Positions 15,586 through 25,700 of a DNA stretch of 56,582 bases are shown here, one piece after another. The notes below the pieces were generated by a model that saw only the letters and a program-made list of their open reading frames with translations, did not search any database and was not told the origin of the DNA. This stretch comes from Firmicutes bacterium ADurb.Bin248 (GTDB lineage: Bacteria; Bacillota; Clostridia; Christensenellales; CAG-138): positions 1 through 56,582 of the forward strand of contig MWBW01000001.1 in NCBI GenBank assembly GCA_002069725.1, in the 5' to 3' direction. Made by a program: the position numbers and the translations under genes. Position 1 is the stretch's first letter. Every line of letters starts with the position of its first letter.

Positions 15586-16718
15586 ACAGCAAAGAATTAT
15601 ACGAAGCGATCGGCGGCATCGACGAAAAGTATATCGAGGATGCCGATGCGACAAAAAGCAATAAAAAAGCGCGTGCCGCGGCATTCGCACCGTGGCTGAA
15701 GCGAGCTGTGCCGATAGCGGCGTGCCTGGCAGTGATCATAGGCGTGTTCTTCGGCTACAACGCACTCCACTCGCTGAATCGGTTCACAGGCGACCAATCG
15801 GGCAATCCCGGCGATATCACCGGGGATAGCGCCATTGGCAAACCATCGCTCAAAATTGAAGAGGGAATCAACAGCGAGGCTTGTTATGCCGATCCTGACG
15901 ATTGGCGTGGGCTAGATGCTGATAATTTTGTTCTTCAGGAGCAAACCGGGAGCCCCATTGAGGCGGACCGCATTGTATTTCAAACGCTCCAAGACCTTGC
16001 AGATTACTCCGACGCGTTTATCATCGTTCCAAATGTCCACAAGACAGCGCCGGACGGCGACAATATGCAAACCGCCATCGCCGAATATGCGGGAACAATC
16101 GGAGACATGATACAAACCCGTCAATGGGATGACTACACGATTTCTACGGGCAACAGAATCCTCATTCGCCAAACGCTGATCGGCGACTGCACGATGGATG
16201 AGCCGAACAACTTGCTCCGTGTTGGAGGCGTTTACCTGCTCCCCGTAAAATTCAATTCTTACCTGGGCGCGTATGAAGTGGTCGGGGATCTCGACGTGCT
16301 GTTTGAACTTGACGCCGAGGGCAAAATCGTATCTCACTCGCGATTCCCGGAGCTCAACAAGTACGATGGCAAAGCATTCTCAGAATTGCTGAACGCTGTC
16401 CGGGCGATATATCCGATGCCCGAAACTGAGTTTAGCGAGCAGCCGATCGATTCTCTTGAACAAGCTGAAAAACAGATAAACACAGCTTACACCAATTCCG
16501 GCTTCCGCAAGTTCACCGCAACATTTGAAAAAGAAAGCGTTATCAAGGGCGCAGAGGTTTATCTGTTCAAAGTTACTTTCGGTGAGAATGGCAATAACGG
16601 CTCCGAATACGGGGCGATTGCGAAATTAAACGGAGCGTTCATAAGGGGAACGATAGATGCAAACGGTGAATTTCAAATATACGGCGGCTTAGGCGGTTTC
16701 CCGAAGAACAGCAAATAG
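15582..16718 (+). CDS. Membrane-anchored putative anti-sigma factor
   Basis: This is a 378-residue single-pass membrane protein. A short cytoplasmic N-terminus (1-42; MNSKELYEAIGGIDEKYIED) would hold the sigma factor. One transmembrane helix follows (about 43-60; VPIAACLAVIIGVFFGY), then an extracytoplasmic domain of about 315 residues. That domain is mixed alpha/beta and has no enzyme motif I recognise. Its first four bases overlap the ECF sigma gene, the standard arrangement for sigma/anti-sigma pairs in Clostridia. The role is inferred from architecture and context; no zinc-binding anti-sigma motif is visible. Confidence 0.75.
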   Translation: MNSKELYEAIGGIDEKYIEDADATKSNKKARAAAFAPWLKRAVPIAACLAVIIGVFFGYNALHSLNRFTGDQSGNPGDITGDSAIGKPSLKIEEGINSEACYADPDDWRGLDADNFVLQEQTGSPIEADRIVFQTLQDLADYSDAFIIVPNVHKTAPDGDNMQTAIAEYAGTIGDMIQTRQWDDYTISTGNRILIRQTLIGDCTMDEPNNLLRVGGVYLLPVKFNSYLGAYEVVGDLDVLFELDAEGKIVSHSRFPELNKYDGKAFSELLNAVRAIYPMPETEFSEQPIDSLEQAEKQINTAYTNSGFRKFTATFEKESVIKGAEVYLFKVTFGENGNNGSEYGAIAKLNGAFIRGTIDANGEFQIYGGLGGFPKNSK

Positions 16719-16740
16719 AGGACATAGAATTAGCATAGCA

Positions 16741-16775
16741 AACGGACGCCGTGTATTGACAACGGCGTCCGTTTT
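16741..16775 (+). terminator. Rho-independent terminator of the ECF operon
   Basis: AACGGACGCCGT (16741-16752) and ACGGCGTCCGTT (16762-16773) form a perfect 12-bp stem with a 9-base loop, ending in TTTT. It lies 22 bases after the putative anti-sigma stop. Confidence 0.9.
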
Positions 16776-16798
16776 GCATGATTTCATGCGGCTATATG

Positions 16799-16807
16799 TG
16801 ATATGAT
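16799..16807 (+). promoter_or_regulatory. Extended -10 promoter candidate for the HD-CHAP gene
   Basis: TGATATGAT matches an extended -10 (TGn followed by TATGAT at 16802-16807). The -35 region is weak. It is 58 bases before ATG 16866, which supports that start over the ATG at 16803 lying inside the box. Confidence 0.35.
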
Positions 16808-16865
16808 ATCAGACGTATCACGCGGTCGATTTGCAGTTAATTGCGGAACAGAGGGTAGCGGAAGC

Positions 16866-17966
16866 ATGAAAAGCAGGCTGAATGATGTCAGAGCATATGT
16901 GGACGATATTTTTGACCGCATTGAGGATTCCGGAGAAAAACGCGCTGCATATATACATTCTTACGGGGTTTCACAATGCTGCGCGCTGTTGGCGGCAAAG
17001 CGCGGGCTGGACTTGGAATTGGCAGCAGTCATAGGCTTGCTGCACGACGTGTACGCTTACAAGACCGGCTTCCACGCTCTACACGCCCACAATGGCGCCG
17101 AAATGGTACGCGTCGCTTTTAAGTATGGCTTGAACGGGCTTTTTTCGCAGGAGGAACAGATCATAATTAAGTCTGCGATTTATCATCATTCGGACAAAGA
17201 CCATGTACATGACGAGTACGACGAATTATTAAAGGACAGCGATATTCTTCAGCATTCAGCGTTTGACGCCATATACGGACAGGCTTACGGCCAAAGGCTG
17301 TTTCATGTGGCGAAAGAGCTTGCATTGCCGCCGCCGGACATAACGGTCCTGCCGAATGAAAAAACCGGCGCATCGCTTTTTGATCGGTCTCGCGTGGGCG
17401 ACATAGCCGAAACGCTTGCAAAAAGGAAAATTGCCGGAGAAAAATCGGATGCGAATTTTATGAAGATAATCCGTTATTTTCCGGAGAAAACCGCCTTTGC
17501 CGAATTGAAAAACGCGTGGTGTGCCGCTTTCGTTTACCATTGCTGCCTTGAAGCGGGGCTTGCGCTGCCGATTCGCGTGCCGCACAACGCAAAGAAAACG
17601 GCGAATGGCCGATTCGCATGCGTGGCTGCATGGTACGAATGGGGAATGGAAAATGGATTCTGCCGCTTTGAGAAAGACGGTTTCGTCCCAGAACGCGGGG
17701 ATATCGTTGTTTACAACAACATAATTCCAAAAGAAGATAAACCGGAAGGCGGCGCCTGGTGCGACCATATCGGGATCGTTATTTTCCGTGACAACGACGG
17801 TATGATGGTAGCGGAAGGCAATGCCGGCAATAAGAATGCATCGGATATCATCCGCCGCAGGCATGGCGGCGCCGTCGGCTGCTACATCCGCATTCCGGAG
17901 GACTATGCATACGGCGGTTGGAAGGTGGATTTTAAGACGGGCGAAACCAGAATTGCACATTATTGA
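16866..17966 (+). CDS. HD-domain phosphohydrolase fused to a CHAP-type amidase/peptidase domain
   Basis: This is a 366-residue protein with two unrelated domains. Residues about 5-150 form an HD metal-dependent phosphohydrolase: His31, the His60-Asp61 pair in GLLHDVYAY, His107/His108 in IYHHSD and an Asp at 124 or 126 in LLKDSDIL. Residues about 205-345 form a CHAP (NlpC/P60-like) domain: Cys219 in AWCAAFVYHCC, the strand ERGDIVVYNN, and His301 in CDHIGIVIF followed by EGNAGN. CHAP domains usually cleave peptidoglycan peptides outside the cell, while HD domains usually act on cytoplasmic nucleotides. No signal peptide is visible. I chose ATG 16866 (GAGGG/CGGAAG upstream); 16803 is an in-frame alternative. 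The combined function is unknown. Confidence 0.8.
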   Translation: MKSRLNDVRAYVDDIFDRIEDSGEKRAAYIHSYGVSQCCALLAAKRGLDLELAAVIGLLHDVYAYKTGFHALHAHNGAEMVRVAFKYGLNGLFSQEEQIIIKSAIYHHSDKDHVHDEYDELLKDSDILQHSAFDAIYGQAYGQRLFHVAKELALPPPDITVLPNEKTGASLFDRSRVGDIAETLAKRKIAGEKSDANFMKIIRYFPEKTAFAELKNAWCAAFVYHCCLEAGLALPIRVPHNAKKTANGRFACVAAWYEWGMENGFCRFEKDGFVPERGDIVVYNNIIPKEDKPEGGAWCDHIGIVIFRDNDGMMVAEGNAGNKNASDIIRRRHGGAVGCYIRIPEDYAYGGWKVDFKTGETRIAHY

Positions 17967-18113
17967 GCGAAAAACATATATGATGCAAGGGCTTGCGCGC
18001 CGAATTTCATCGCGCGTTTAAACTTAAAGCATGCGCGCCGTGTACACTGTCGTTTTTTCATTCGAAAAATGCCGTTTGATGCGGGGAAAACGCATTAAAA
18101 TTTTATATCGCTC

Positions 18114-18142
18114 TTGAAAATTACAATCATTCATGCCATAAT
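18114..18142 (+). promoter_or_regulatory. Sigma-A-type promoter for the TPR/giant-protein genes
   Basis: A -35 TTGAAA (18114-18119) and -10 CATAAT (18137-18142) are separated by exactly 17 bases, in an A+T-rich island inside G+C-rich surroundings. It lies 58 bases before the TPR gene. The gap 17967-18200 contains no other gene. Confidence 0.65.
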
Positions 18143-18200
18143 AAACTACCATTTCCTTCCTGAACATGAATACTTGCCCTGAAACTGGAGATCAGCCGCT

Positions 18201-19580
18201 ATGGAACATGCCGTCGCCGAAAGACCGGTCAAAAAACGCCGGCTGTGGATGCGCATTCTGGCGGCGATCCTCGCGACGGGGCTCCTGGCCACCGCCGGAC
18301 TCGTCGAAGCGAGCCGGGTCGTTTTCGATAAGGCAAGAGGGGCGAACGAGGCCGAGCGCAACGCCGCCGGCTATCTCGCGGACACCACCGAATACCTCGG
18401 CGAGCCGCTCACCGGCCGCATGACGGAAGTGCTCTACGCATATTTGGACGAACCCGTAACTTACGCGGACCATTATCTGCGCATGTCGGTTTCGATCGCA
18501 AGGGGGAATGTTTCCTCCGCCGCGGATTATTGCGCCGCATGCATCCGGCTCTGGCAGGATGAAGAACAGCCTCTTTCGGAGCTTTGGACCAAACTCGCCT
18601 GCCTCCACGCGCTGCTGGGCGAATACGCCCAGGCGCGGGAGGAGCTCGACACGGCGCTTTCCGTCGGACAGGCGGACGCCGACCCCACGATGTACCTGCT
18701 GCGGGCGCAGATGAGCGCCCAGCTCGGGGACGCGCAGGGCGCGCTTGGCGACATCGCGTCGTATGAATCCCTCGCGGGGGAGGACGCCGCGCTCGCCGCG
18801 ATCAAGGCGCCGCTCTACGAGATCGCGGGCGATTACGAGTCCGCCGAGGCGGCGTACACAGTCCTTTTGACCGGCGCGGGCGGGGAGGCTCCCGATCCCG
18901 CGGCTTGCGCGAACAGGGCGCGGGTGCGCTTCCTCCTCGGGGATTACGCGGGCGCGCGCGCGGACGCGGAAGCGTTCTTCGCGGCGGACCCCGCGGGAGT
19001 GGACGGCACAGCGCGCTATATAATCGCCACGTGCGCGCTGCAGGAGGAAGACTATGCGCTTGCCGCAAAAAGCTTCGAGCTTGCGCTCGCCGAGGGCTAT
19101 CCCGGCCCGGCCGGCGTCTATCCCTCGCTCGTGTACGCGCGCTACATGCAGGGCGATCTCGACGGGGCGAAGCGGGCGGGCGAGGCGGCGCTTCAGATCG
19201 AAGGCGGCGAGAGCGCCGAGCTTTTGCAGTGGATGGGCGTCATAGAGCTGGCGCTTGGCTCCTACGGGGAGGCCGCGGACTATTTCTCCCGCAGCGCCGC
19301 GCTCGACGACGCGCGGACGGATCTGTACTATTACATGGGCGTATGCTTCATCGCGCGCAACGAGTACGACAAGGCGGTCGGCGCGCTTACGCAGTCCATC
19401 GCGCGGGGCGAGTCCCTCGCGAACAGCTATTACAACAGGGGCGTGTGCTACGCCGCCCTTGAGGATTATGAGAACGCGTATGAGGACATGCAGTCGGCCC
19501 TCGCCGCCTCCGGGGACGCGGAATTGACCGCCTCGGCTGCGGATCTGAGGGACAAGCTCGCCAAGGCGCTCGGCAAATAG
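18201..19580 (+). CDS. Membrane-anchored TPR-repeat protein
   Basis: This is a 459-residue protein. A basic N-terminus is followed by one membrane helix (about 16-38; LWMRILAAILATGLLATAGL), with no lipobox, so it is an anchored protein. The remainder is a superhelix of tetratricopeptide repeats, with motifs such as LLGEYAQAREELDTALSVGQ, LYYYMGVCFIARNEYDKAVG and YYNRGVCYAALEDYENAYED. TPR arrays bind other proteins. ATG 18201 has GGAG (18187-18190) 10 bases upstream. Only 55 bases separate it from the giant LPXTG gene in the same direction, with no clear terminator, so it may act in export, folding or anchoring of that protein. That role is inferred. Confidence 0.85.
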   Translation: MEHAVAERPVKKRRLWMRILAAILATGLLATAGLVEASRVVFDKARGANEAERNAAGYLADTTEYLGEPLTGRMTEVLYAYLDEPVTYADHYLRMSVSIARGNVSSAADYCAACIRLWQDEEQPLSELWTKLACLHALLGEYAQAREELDTALSVGQADADPTMYLLRAQMSAQLGDAQGALGDIASYESLAGEDAALAAIKAPLYEIAGDYESAEAAYTVLLTGAGGEAPDPAACANRARVRFLLGDYAGARADAEAFFAADPAGVDGTARYIIATCALQEEDYALAAKSFELALAEGYPGPAGVYPSLVYARYMQGDLDGAKRAGEAALQIEGGESAELLQWMGVIELALGSYGEAADYFSRSAALDDARTDLYYYMGVCFIARNEYDKAVGALTQSIARGESLANSYYNRGVCYAALEDYENAYEDMQSALAASGDAELTASAADLRDKLAKALGK

Positions 19581-19635
19581 CGGCGGGAAGGCACGCGGGT
19601 ATACCCGGACGGAATACCGGGGAAAGGATCGCGTT

Positions 19636-19737
19636 ATGAAAAGATTCATCGGCGCCAACGCAAGATTACTCTTGGAGGTGCTGCTCGCGCTCGTTGTGGT
19701 TCTTTTCCTGGCGCTGACGCCTTCGGTCGCTTTGGCC
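19636..19737 (+). other. Signal peptide of the giant protein
   Basis: It has a basic start (MKRFIGANAR), a hydrophobic core of about 20 residues rich in Leu and Val, and an A-L-A motif at residues 32-34 that predicts cleavage before Asp35. This directs Sec export. Confidence 0.85.
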
Positions 19738-22700
19738 GACGGCTCTCCCGACGCGCCTTCCGACCCCGGCGCGGGCGACGTGGACGCCTCCGGCGGCACC
19801 GCGCCCGGCAACGCCACCGTGGAGAGCATCGTCGAGGATGGCCATGAGCAGGTCGTCGAAGGCGGGCAGAAGGTTTACAACAACGCGCCCGTCAGCGAAA
19901 CCACGACCTCTCCGGACGGCGAAACCACAACCAAAGAGGTCGAAAAGAGCGCGCTGCAGAAAGCCGTCGAATACGCGCTGACCCAGATACAGGACAACAC
20001 GGACAGCATCACCATAGAGCTCACCGAGGGCATTTATACGGGCGACGTCGCGATCACGAAGGAAAAAATCCCGGGCATCGACACCTCCGGCTTCAAGCTC
20101 TACATCGTGGCCAAGGACGCCGCCGCCGTGGATGCGGCGGGCGCGACCACATACACCAACGCCAACGGCAAGACCAAGGTCGACGGCGACATCACCGTCG
20201 ACGGGCTCGACGTGGTGCTCGCGGGCATCTACATGGCCGTCGGCAAGGCCATCAATGCCAAGAACACGGAGCTTGCCGTTTACGGCACGACCGCGGGCGA
20301 CAGCTATACCGTCAATGTCGAGGGCAAGCACGGCGCGGCCGACGAGACGACCAAGGTCAGCATAGACGGCGGCGCGGGGGACGACAACATATCGGCCTCC
20401 GTCAAGACGGGGAACGCCGAAGTCGACATCAGCGGCGGCGGCGGCGCGGACACCGTAACCGTCGACGGCGCGAACGTATACGACAGGCAGGACACCCTGG
20501 TCGATATCGACGGCGGCGCGGGGGACGATACCATCAACCTCGACGCGTCCCTGGCGACGGGCGCGAGCCTCGCCACGCTCAACGGCGGCGAAGGCCGCGA
20601 CCGGGTCAACCTCACCGGCTATCTGGACGACGACGATCTGGACAAAGACGGCGCGTCCGTTCCCCGCATCAGCGGCGACAGCGCGCGCATAGAGCTTCGC
20701 GACTGCAACGAAAGGACGATGGGCGTCGTCTTTTCGGGCGTCGAGTTCTATACGGACGAGCTGTTCGACAAAGCCGAAGCGGCAATCGCCGCCATCGGCG
20801 CGGACGGCAAGCTCTATTCCGACGCCGCCATGACCAAGCCGATCGTTTTCAACCCCTTCACGAACTATGTTTACGGCGCGGCGAGCGGCGAAACCGTCAC
20901 CGGCATCAGCGACACGCTGTCCGGCGCGTTCCTCGCCAACTTTGTCATCTTCTGCAAGGAAACCGATTTTAACGGCGTCAACAACGACATCACGCTGGGC
21001 GACATCAACCTGCCCGGGGTCGCGCTCGTCGTCAAGGCCGGCAAGGTGACCGTCGCGGGCGCCGTCAACGCCGCGTCCATCATCATAACCGCGCTCGATT
21101 CCGACGACTTATACAAGAAGTCTGTCCTGACGCTCACCGACCTCCCCCTTCCGGACGGGGTCGCGAGCAAGGTCGCGGGCGAAACGGTCGACGTCAACGG
21201 GAGCCTGCTCGATTTCGTCACCAACGCCTACATTAATATAATGGAAGGCGCGCGGCTCAACGCCTCCGGCGCGGTGAGCCTTACGGCGACGAGCTCGCAG
21301 ACGCACGCGCTCATCGACCTCATCAACGGCATCACCAACGCGCTCAACTTCATCTGCGTCAAGGTGGGCTCCGCGCGCATCACCATCGCGGGCTCCATAA
21401 CCGGCACGAACGTCAGCGCCGCCGCCGCGACGAACATCGCGATCGCGGCGAGCGACTCGACGCTCGCCCCGTACTATGTGCCCCTCGCCGTGAGCGTGTG
21501 CGTCGCGGACGCGAGCGTGACGCTCGAGGGCACGGGCAGCATCAACGCGAGCGGCAGCGTGAACCTTTCGAGCGCCAGCACCGTCAAGATCACGACCGAG
21601 GCGAGCACGGGTGCGCTCCCCATATCGCTCGCGGTTACCGTGCTCGTCAACGACGCGCATACGCGCGTAGAGGGCGGCATTACGGCGGGCGGGGACATCA
21701 GCGTTACCTCCAAAGCGGGCGCGGACGTCACCACAAAGGCGAACCGCGGCGGCGCGGCCTCGGGCAGCAGCGGCGGCTACATCGCCATCGGCGTCGTATT
21801 GCAGGACGCGGGCGCGTCCGTTTCGGACGGGGCGGCGCTCAGCGCGGCGGGCGGCGTCAACGTGAGGAGCGACGCCAACGCCAAGGCGCTCACCGCCGCC
21901 ACCTCCGCCAAGCCGGAGGAATCCAACCCCGGCACCACGCTCGAGAAGATCATCGAAAAGGTCAAGGGTCTGCTCGGCACGGTCGCTGGCAAGCTGGGCG
22001 CCGCCGCCAAGAGCAAGCTTCTGGGCGCGGCGGACGGCATGACCGGCGCGCAGTACGCGATAGACGCTCAGTCCACGACGAACGGCACGGTGTCCTCCCC
22101 GGTGAGCAAGGCCAACGCGGGCGACAAGGTGCAGTGCGTCATCACCCCGGCCAAGCATTACGAGGTCGATCAGGCCTATATCAAATATCTCGAGCCCGGC
22201 AAGAGCGGCTACACGACCGTCGGCCTCGTGAACGGCAGCTTCGTGATGCCCGCCTTCAACGTGAGCATAGTCGTGACCTTCAAGAAGATCCCCGGCACGC
22301 CCGCCGACGAGGACCCGGGCTCGCTTTACGGGGACGACGACGCCACCAAACCCGAGGACATGTTCGGCCAGGAGGACGGGGATGGGGAAGACCTCGGCAT
22401 ATCCGACATGTTCGACGAGGGCACGGGCGGCGCGGAGCAGGGCGCCGCGGGCCGCGCCGACAAGGATTCGACCGACCCCGCCGCGAAAAACCTCGCCCTC
22501 GCGCAGCCCGCCGCGGGCGGCGCGCTGCTGTGCGCCGTCTCGAAAGTGGACGCGAAGCGCGAGGTGCTCGTCACCGTCAACCCGGCTTCCGGCTACAGGC
22601 TTGTCGAGAATTCCCTGACCTATGCTTACGACGATCCGGACAACCCGGGCAAGAAGCTCATCGTCGTCGTGCGCCCGAACGCGAAGGGCGAATACGCGTT

Positions 22701-25700
22701 CGTCATGCCGGATTTCGACGTGACCGTGACCTGCGCGTTCGAGCAGGGGACGCCGCCCGCCGGCGCGGGCGGCGGCAGCGCTTCCGGCAGCCAGCTCACC
22801 GGCGCGCTCGCGGTCGCGATCGTGAAGAACACCAACGCCGCGTTCATAGACACGTCGGGCAGCGTCGCCGCGGGAGGACAGGTCGGGGTTTTTGCATACG
22901 GCGTCACGCAGTCCACCGTAGGCGCGGACGGTTCCCCCGCCGCTGAGGAGATCAAGGCGGATACGGCGAGCGGCGAGGCGCCGCGCGATCCCAACGCCGT
23001 CACCACCTTCGGCCAGCAGAAAGGCCGCCTCATCGTGAAGGCCACGGTCAACGGCTCCATCGACATCCTCTCCGACAACGATTGCGGCATAGGCAAAACG
23101 GTCGCCTTTGCGCTCACGCCCGCGGTCGGGTTCAAGTACAAGGAAGGCTCGCTGAGCTGCACCCTCACCTATACCGACGACACGGGCACCCACAGCGTCA
23201 CGCTCACGCCCGCCAAGGACAGCGGCGCCGGGAACAAATATTATTTCGAAATCAAGCATCCGTCGGGCGGCGTGCTCGACGCCAACTGCACCGTGACGCT
23301 CGCCGCAGTGTTCGAGAGCGACCCGCACGCCGTCACCGTAAGCTCCACGGGCTCCGGCACGGCGAGCGCCTCCGCCGCAACAGCCAGGGCGGGGGATACG
23401 GTTGCGCTGACGCTCGTGCCCGGCGACGGCTGCGGCGTCAAGTCCGTGAAGGTCAACGGCGTCGCGATCGCGGCGGTCGACGGCGCGTACAGCTTCAAGA
23501 TGCCCGCGGAGGACGCCGTCGTGGCCGTCGAGTTCGGCGGAAAGGATTTCGCCGTCGCACTCGACGAGGAATCCGCGGCTTTCGCTTCCTATATAAAGAT
23601 CTCGGCCGCGAAAGCGGACGCCAACGAGCGGATATCGGTCGCGCTGAGCGACGAGGCGATCGGCCTGGGCAAGAAGATCACCTCCGTTACCGTCGATTTT
23701 TACGGCGCGGACGGAACGCACGAGGCGGGCGTGCAGGTGACGGTCAACGCGGACAACACCTTCCTCATCCCCGAGAGCGCGAAGGGTTATGCCGGCGGAG
23801 GGCCGGGCACCGCCACCTTCAAGGTGAAGGTAACGCTCGCGGACAAGACCTATACCCTCACGACGGAGATACTTCCCCCGACGGGCACGGGCACTCCCGC
23901 GCCCTCGGGCGCCATACTCGCTCCGGGCAAGGTTGACAGCCTCGAGCAGATCACCGTGACCATTACGCCCAACGCGGGGAGCAGGCTCGTGCCGGGCTCG
24001 GTCAAGGTCATTACGGAAAACGGCGTGCAGAACACAAGCTGCACCATTACCATAGACAACCTCGTCTTCGACGGCACGAAATATACCTTCACCTACAAGC
24101 TCCCCATACTCGAAGGCGCGGGCAGCCTGACGAGCAGCGTCAAGATACGGCTCCAGTTTGAGAAGGGGACGGAAAATAAGACCCAGTCGAACACCGTCAG
24201 CCTCGGCGTGGGCGTCGCCATAGGCGTCACGCTGCACAGGAACGAGGCGTATATCGAGAACGCCGACGTCACGGCCTCCGGAGTGAACATCGCCGCCGTA
24301 AGCGGCAGCAAGGACGAAAGGATCGTTTCGAGCGTCACCGCCAAGGCGGGCGTCGCCGAGGGCAGCGTCGGCATCGGCGGCGCGATCGGCATCAACGTCT
24401 CCTCCGCCAAAACGCACGCGCTGCTCTACAACAGCGCGAACGTCAGCCTCACGGGCGGCGGCACGATCGGCGTGAACGCCGCATCCTTCGAGCGCTTCGC
24501 GACCGTGGCCGACGCTTCCAATAATAAAGGAACCTCCTCGAGCGTGGGGATCGGCGCGGGCATCGCGGTGGGCGTGCACGGCGTCGAGGTTTACGCCGCC
24601 GTCGAGGACGGCTCCGCCATCGCGCAGGCCGCGGGTTCTCCCGACATGGAGAGCGTTTCCATCGCAGCCGAGCACGACCTTTCGGAAACCATGCTCGCCA
24701 AGGCGGGCTCCGCGGGCGGCACGAGCGTCACGCCCGCCCTGGCGCTGCTGATCTCCGGCGCGGACGTGCAGGCGTATTTCGGCAAAACGCCCGCGGGCGC
24801 AGCCTCCGCCTTCACCGTCAATTCGGACGTTGCCGTCAGGGCGACGAGCAGCATAAACCGCGAGATCGCGGCCAACGCCGCGGCCGCGGGTTCCTCCGTG
24901 GACGTGGGCGGCGCGTTCGCCATAAGCGTCGTCAACGACGCCGCCGTCGCGCGGCTCTCGCGCAGCATGCGCGTGAGAAACGGCAACCTCAGCGTCATCG
25001 CCAGAAGCCGCAACAACCTCAAGTCCACCTCGCGCGCGGGCGCGAACGGCGCGCCCCCCTCGGGCGGCTCCTCGACCGCGGGTTCGGGCGGTTCCTCGGG
25101 CGGATCGTCCGCAGGCTCGTCGTCCGGCGACTCCTCCGGCGACGGGTCATCCGACGGGCAAGCGGATAAAGCCCTGAAGTCCGGCGGCAAGCTCGCCAAC
25201 CTCACGGGCGCCAAAGGCGTCAGCGCCGATTCCGTCGGCAAGCAGGGCGCAAACAGGCAAAAGGGCGAAACGAGCGAGGGCAGCGTCAGCGTCGCCGCGG
25301 GCTTCGTGCTCAACATCATGCGCAACGACTGCCGCGCCTATCTCGACGAGGGCATCTCCGTCGATGTGCACGGCACGGACGAGACGGATGCTTCCGGCGC
25401 CGTCACAAAGCGAAACGGCGTCCTGAGCATACAGGGATACAGCCTCGTGGGCGCGCAGATCAGCGCCAACGCCTCCGCCACGAAGAGCGAGGTCGGCGTG
25501 GGCGTCGCGGTTGCGATCAACATCGTTTCCTACAACAACATCGCGTACATCGGCAACTGCCTGGTTAACTGCGATTATCTCGATCTTACGGCGCTCATGG
25601 AGGAGAAGGTCGCCGCCGTCAAGATCACGCCCGCCACGGCCGCCCAGGACGCGAACATACTCGTCACGCTCGTCAAAAACGCCATCGCGGGTTTCCTCGC

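Noticed and set aside
16803..16865. Upstream ATG for the HD-CHAP gene
   Set aside because: It lies inside a TGATATGAT promoter-like box and lacks a ribosome binding site; the added 21 residues are not domain-like.
21498..22946. Long plus-strand frame of 482 codons inside the giant gene
   Set aside because: Its product is almost wholly Arg/Gly/His and overlaps recognisable RTX/B-repeat coding sequence in another frame, so it is a codon-composition artefact.
21109..24675. Very long open minus-strand frame (over 1,100 codons) inside the giant gene
   Set aside because: It mirrors the G+C-rich codon use of the plus-strand gene. The translation is Arg/His/Ala/Gly-rich without domains and has no ribosome binding site. 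Similar frames occur at 32212-34392, 38992-41289 and 42949-45459 and are rejected for the same reason.
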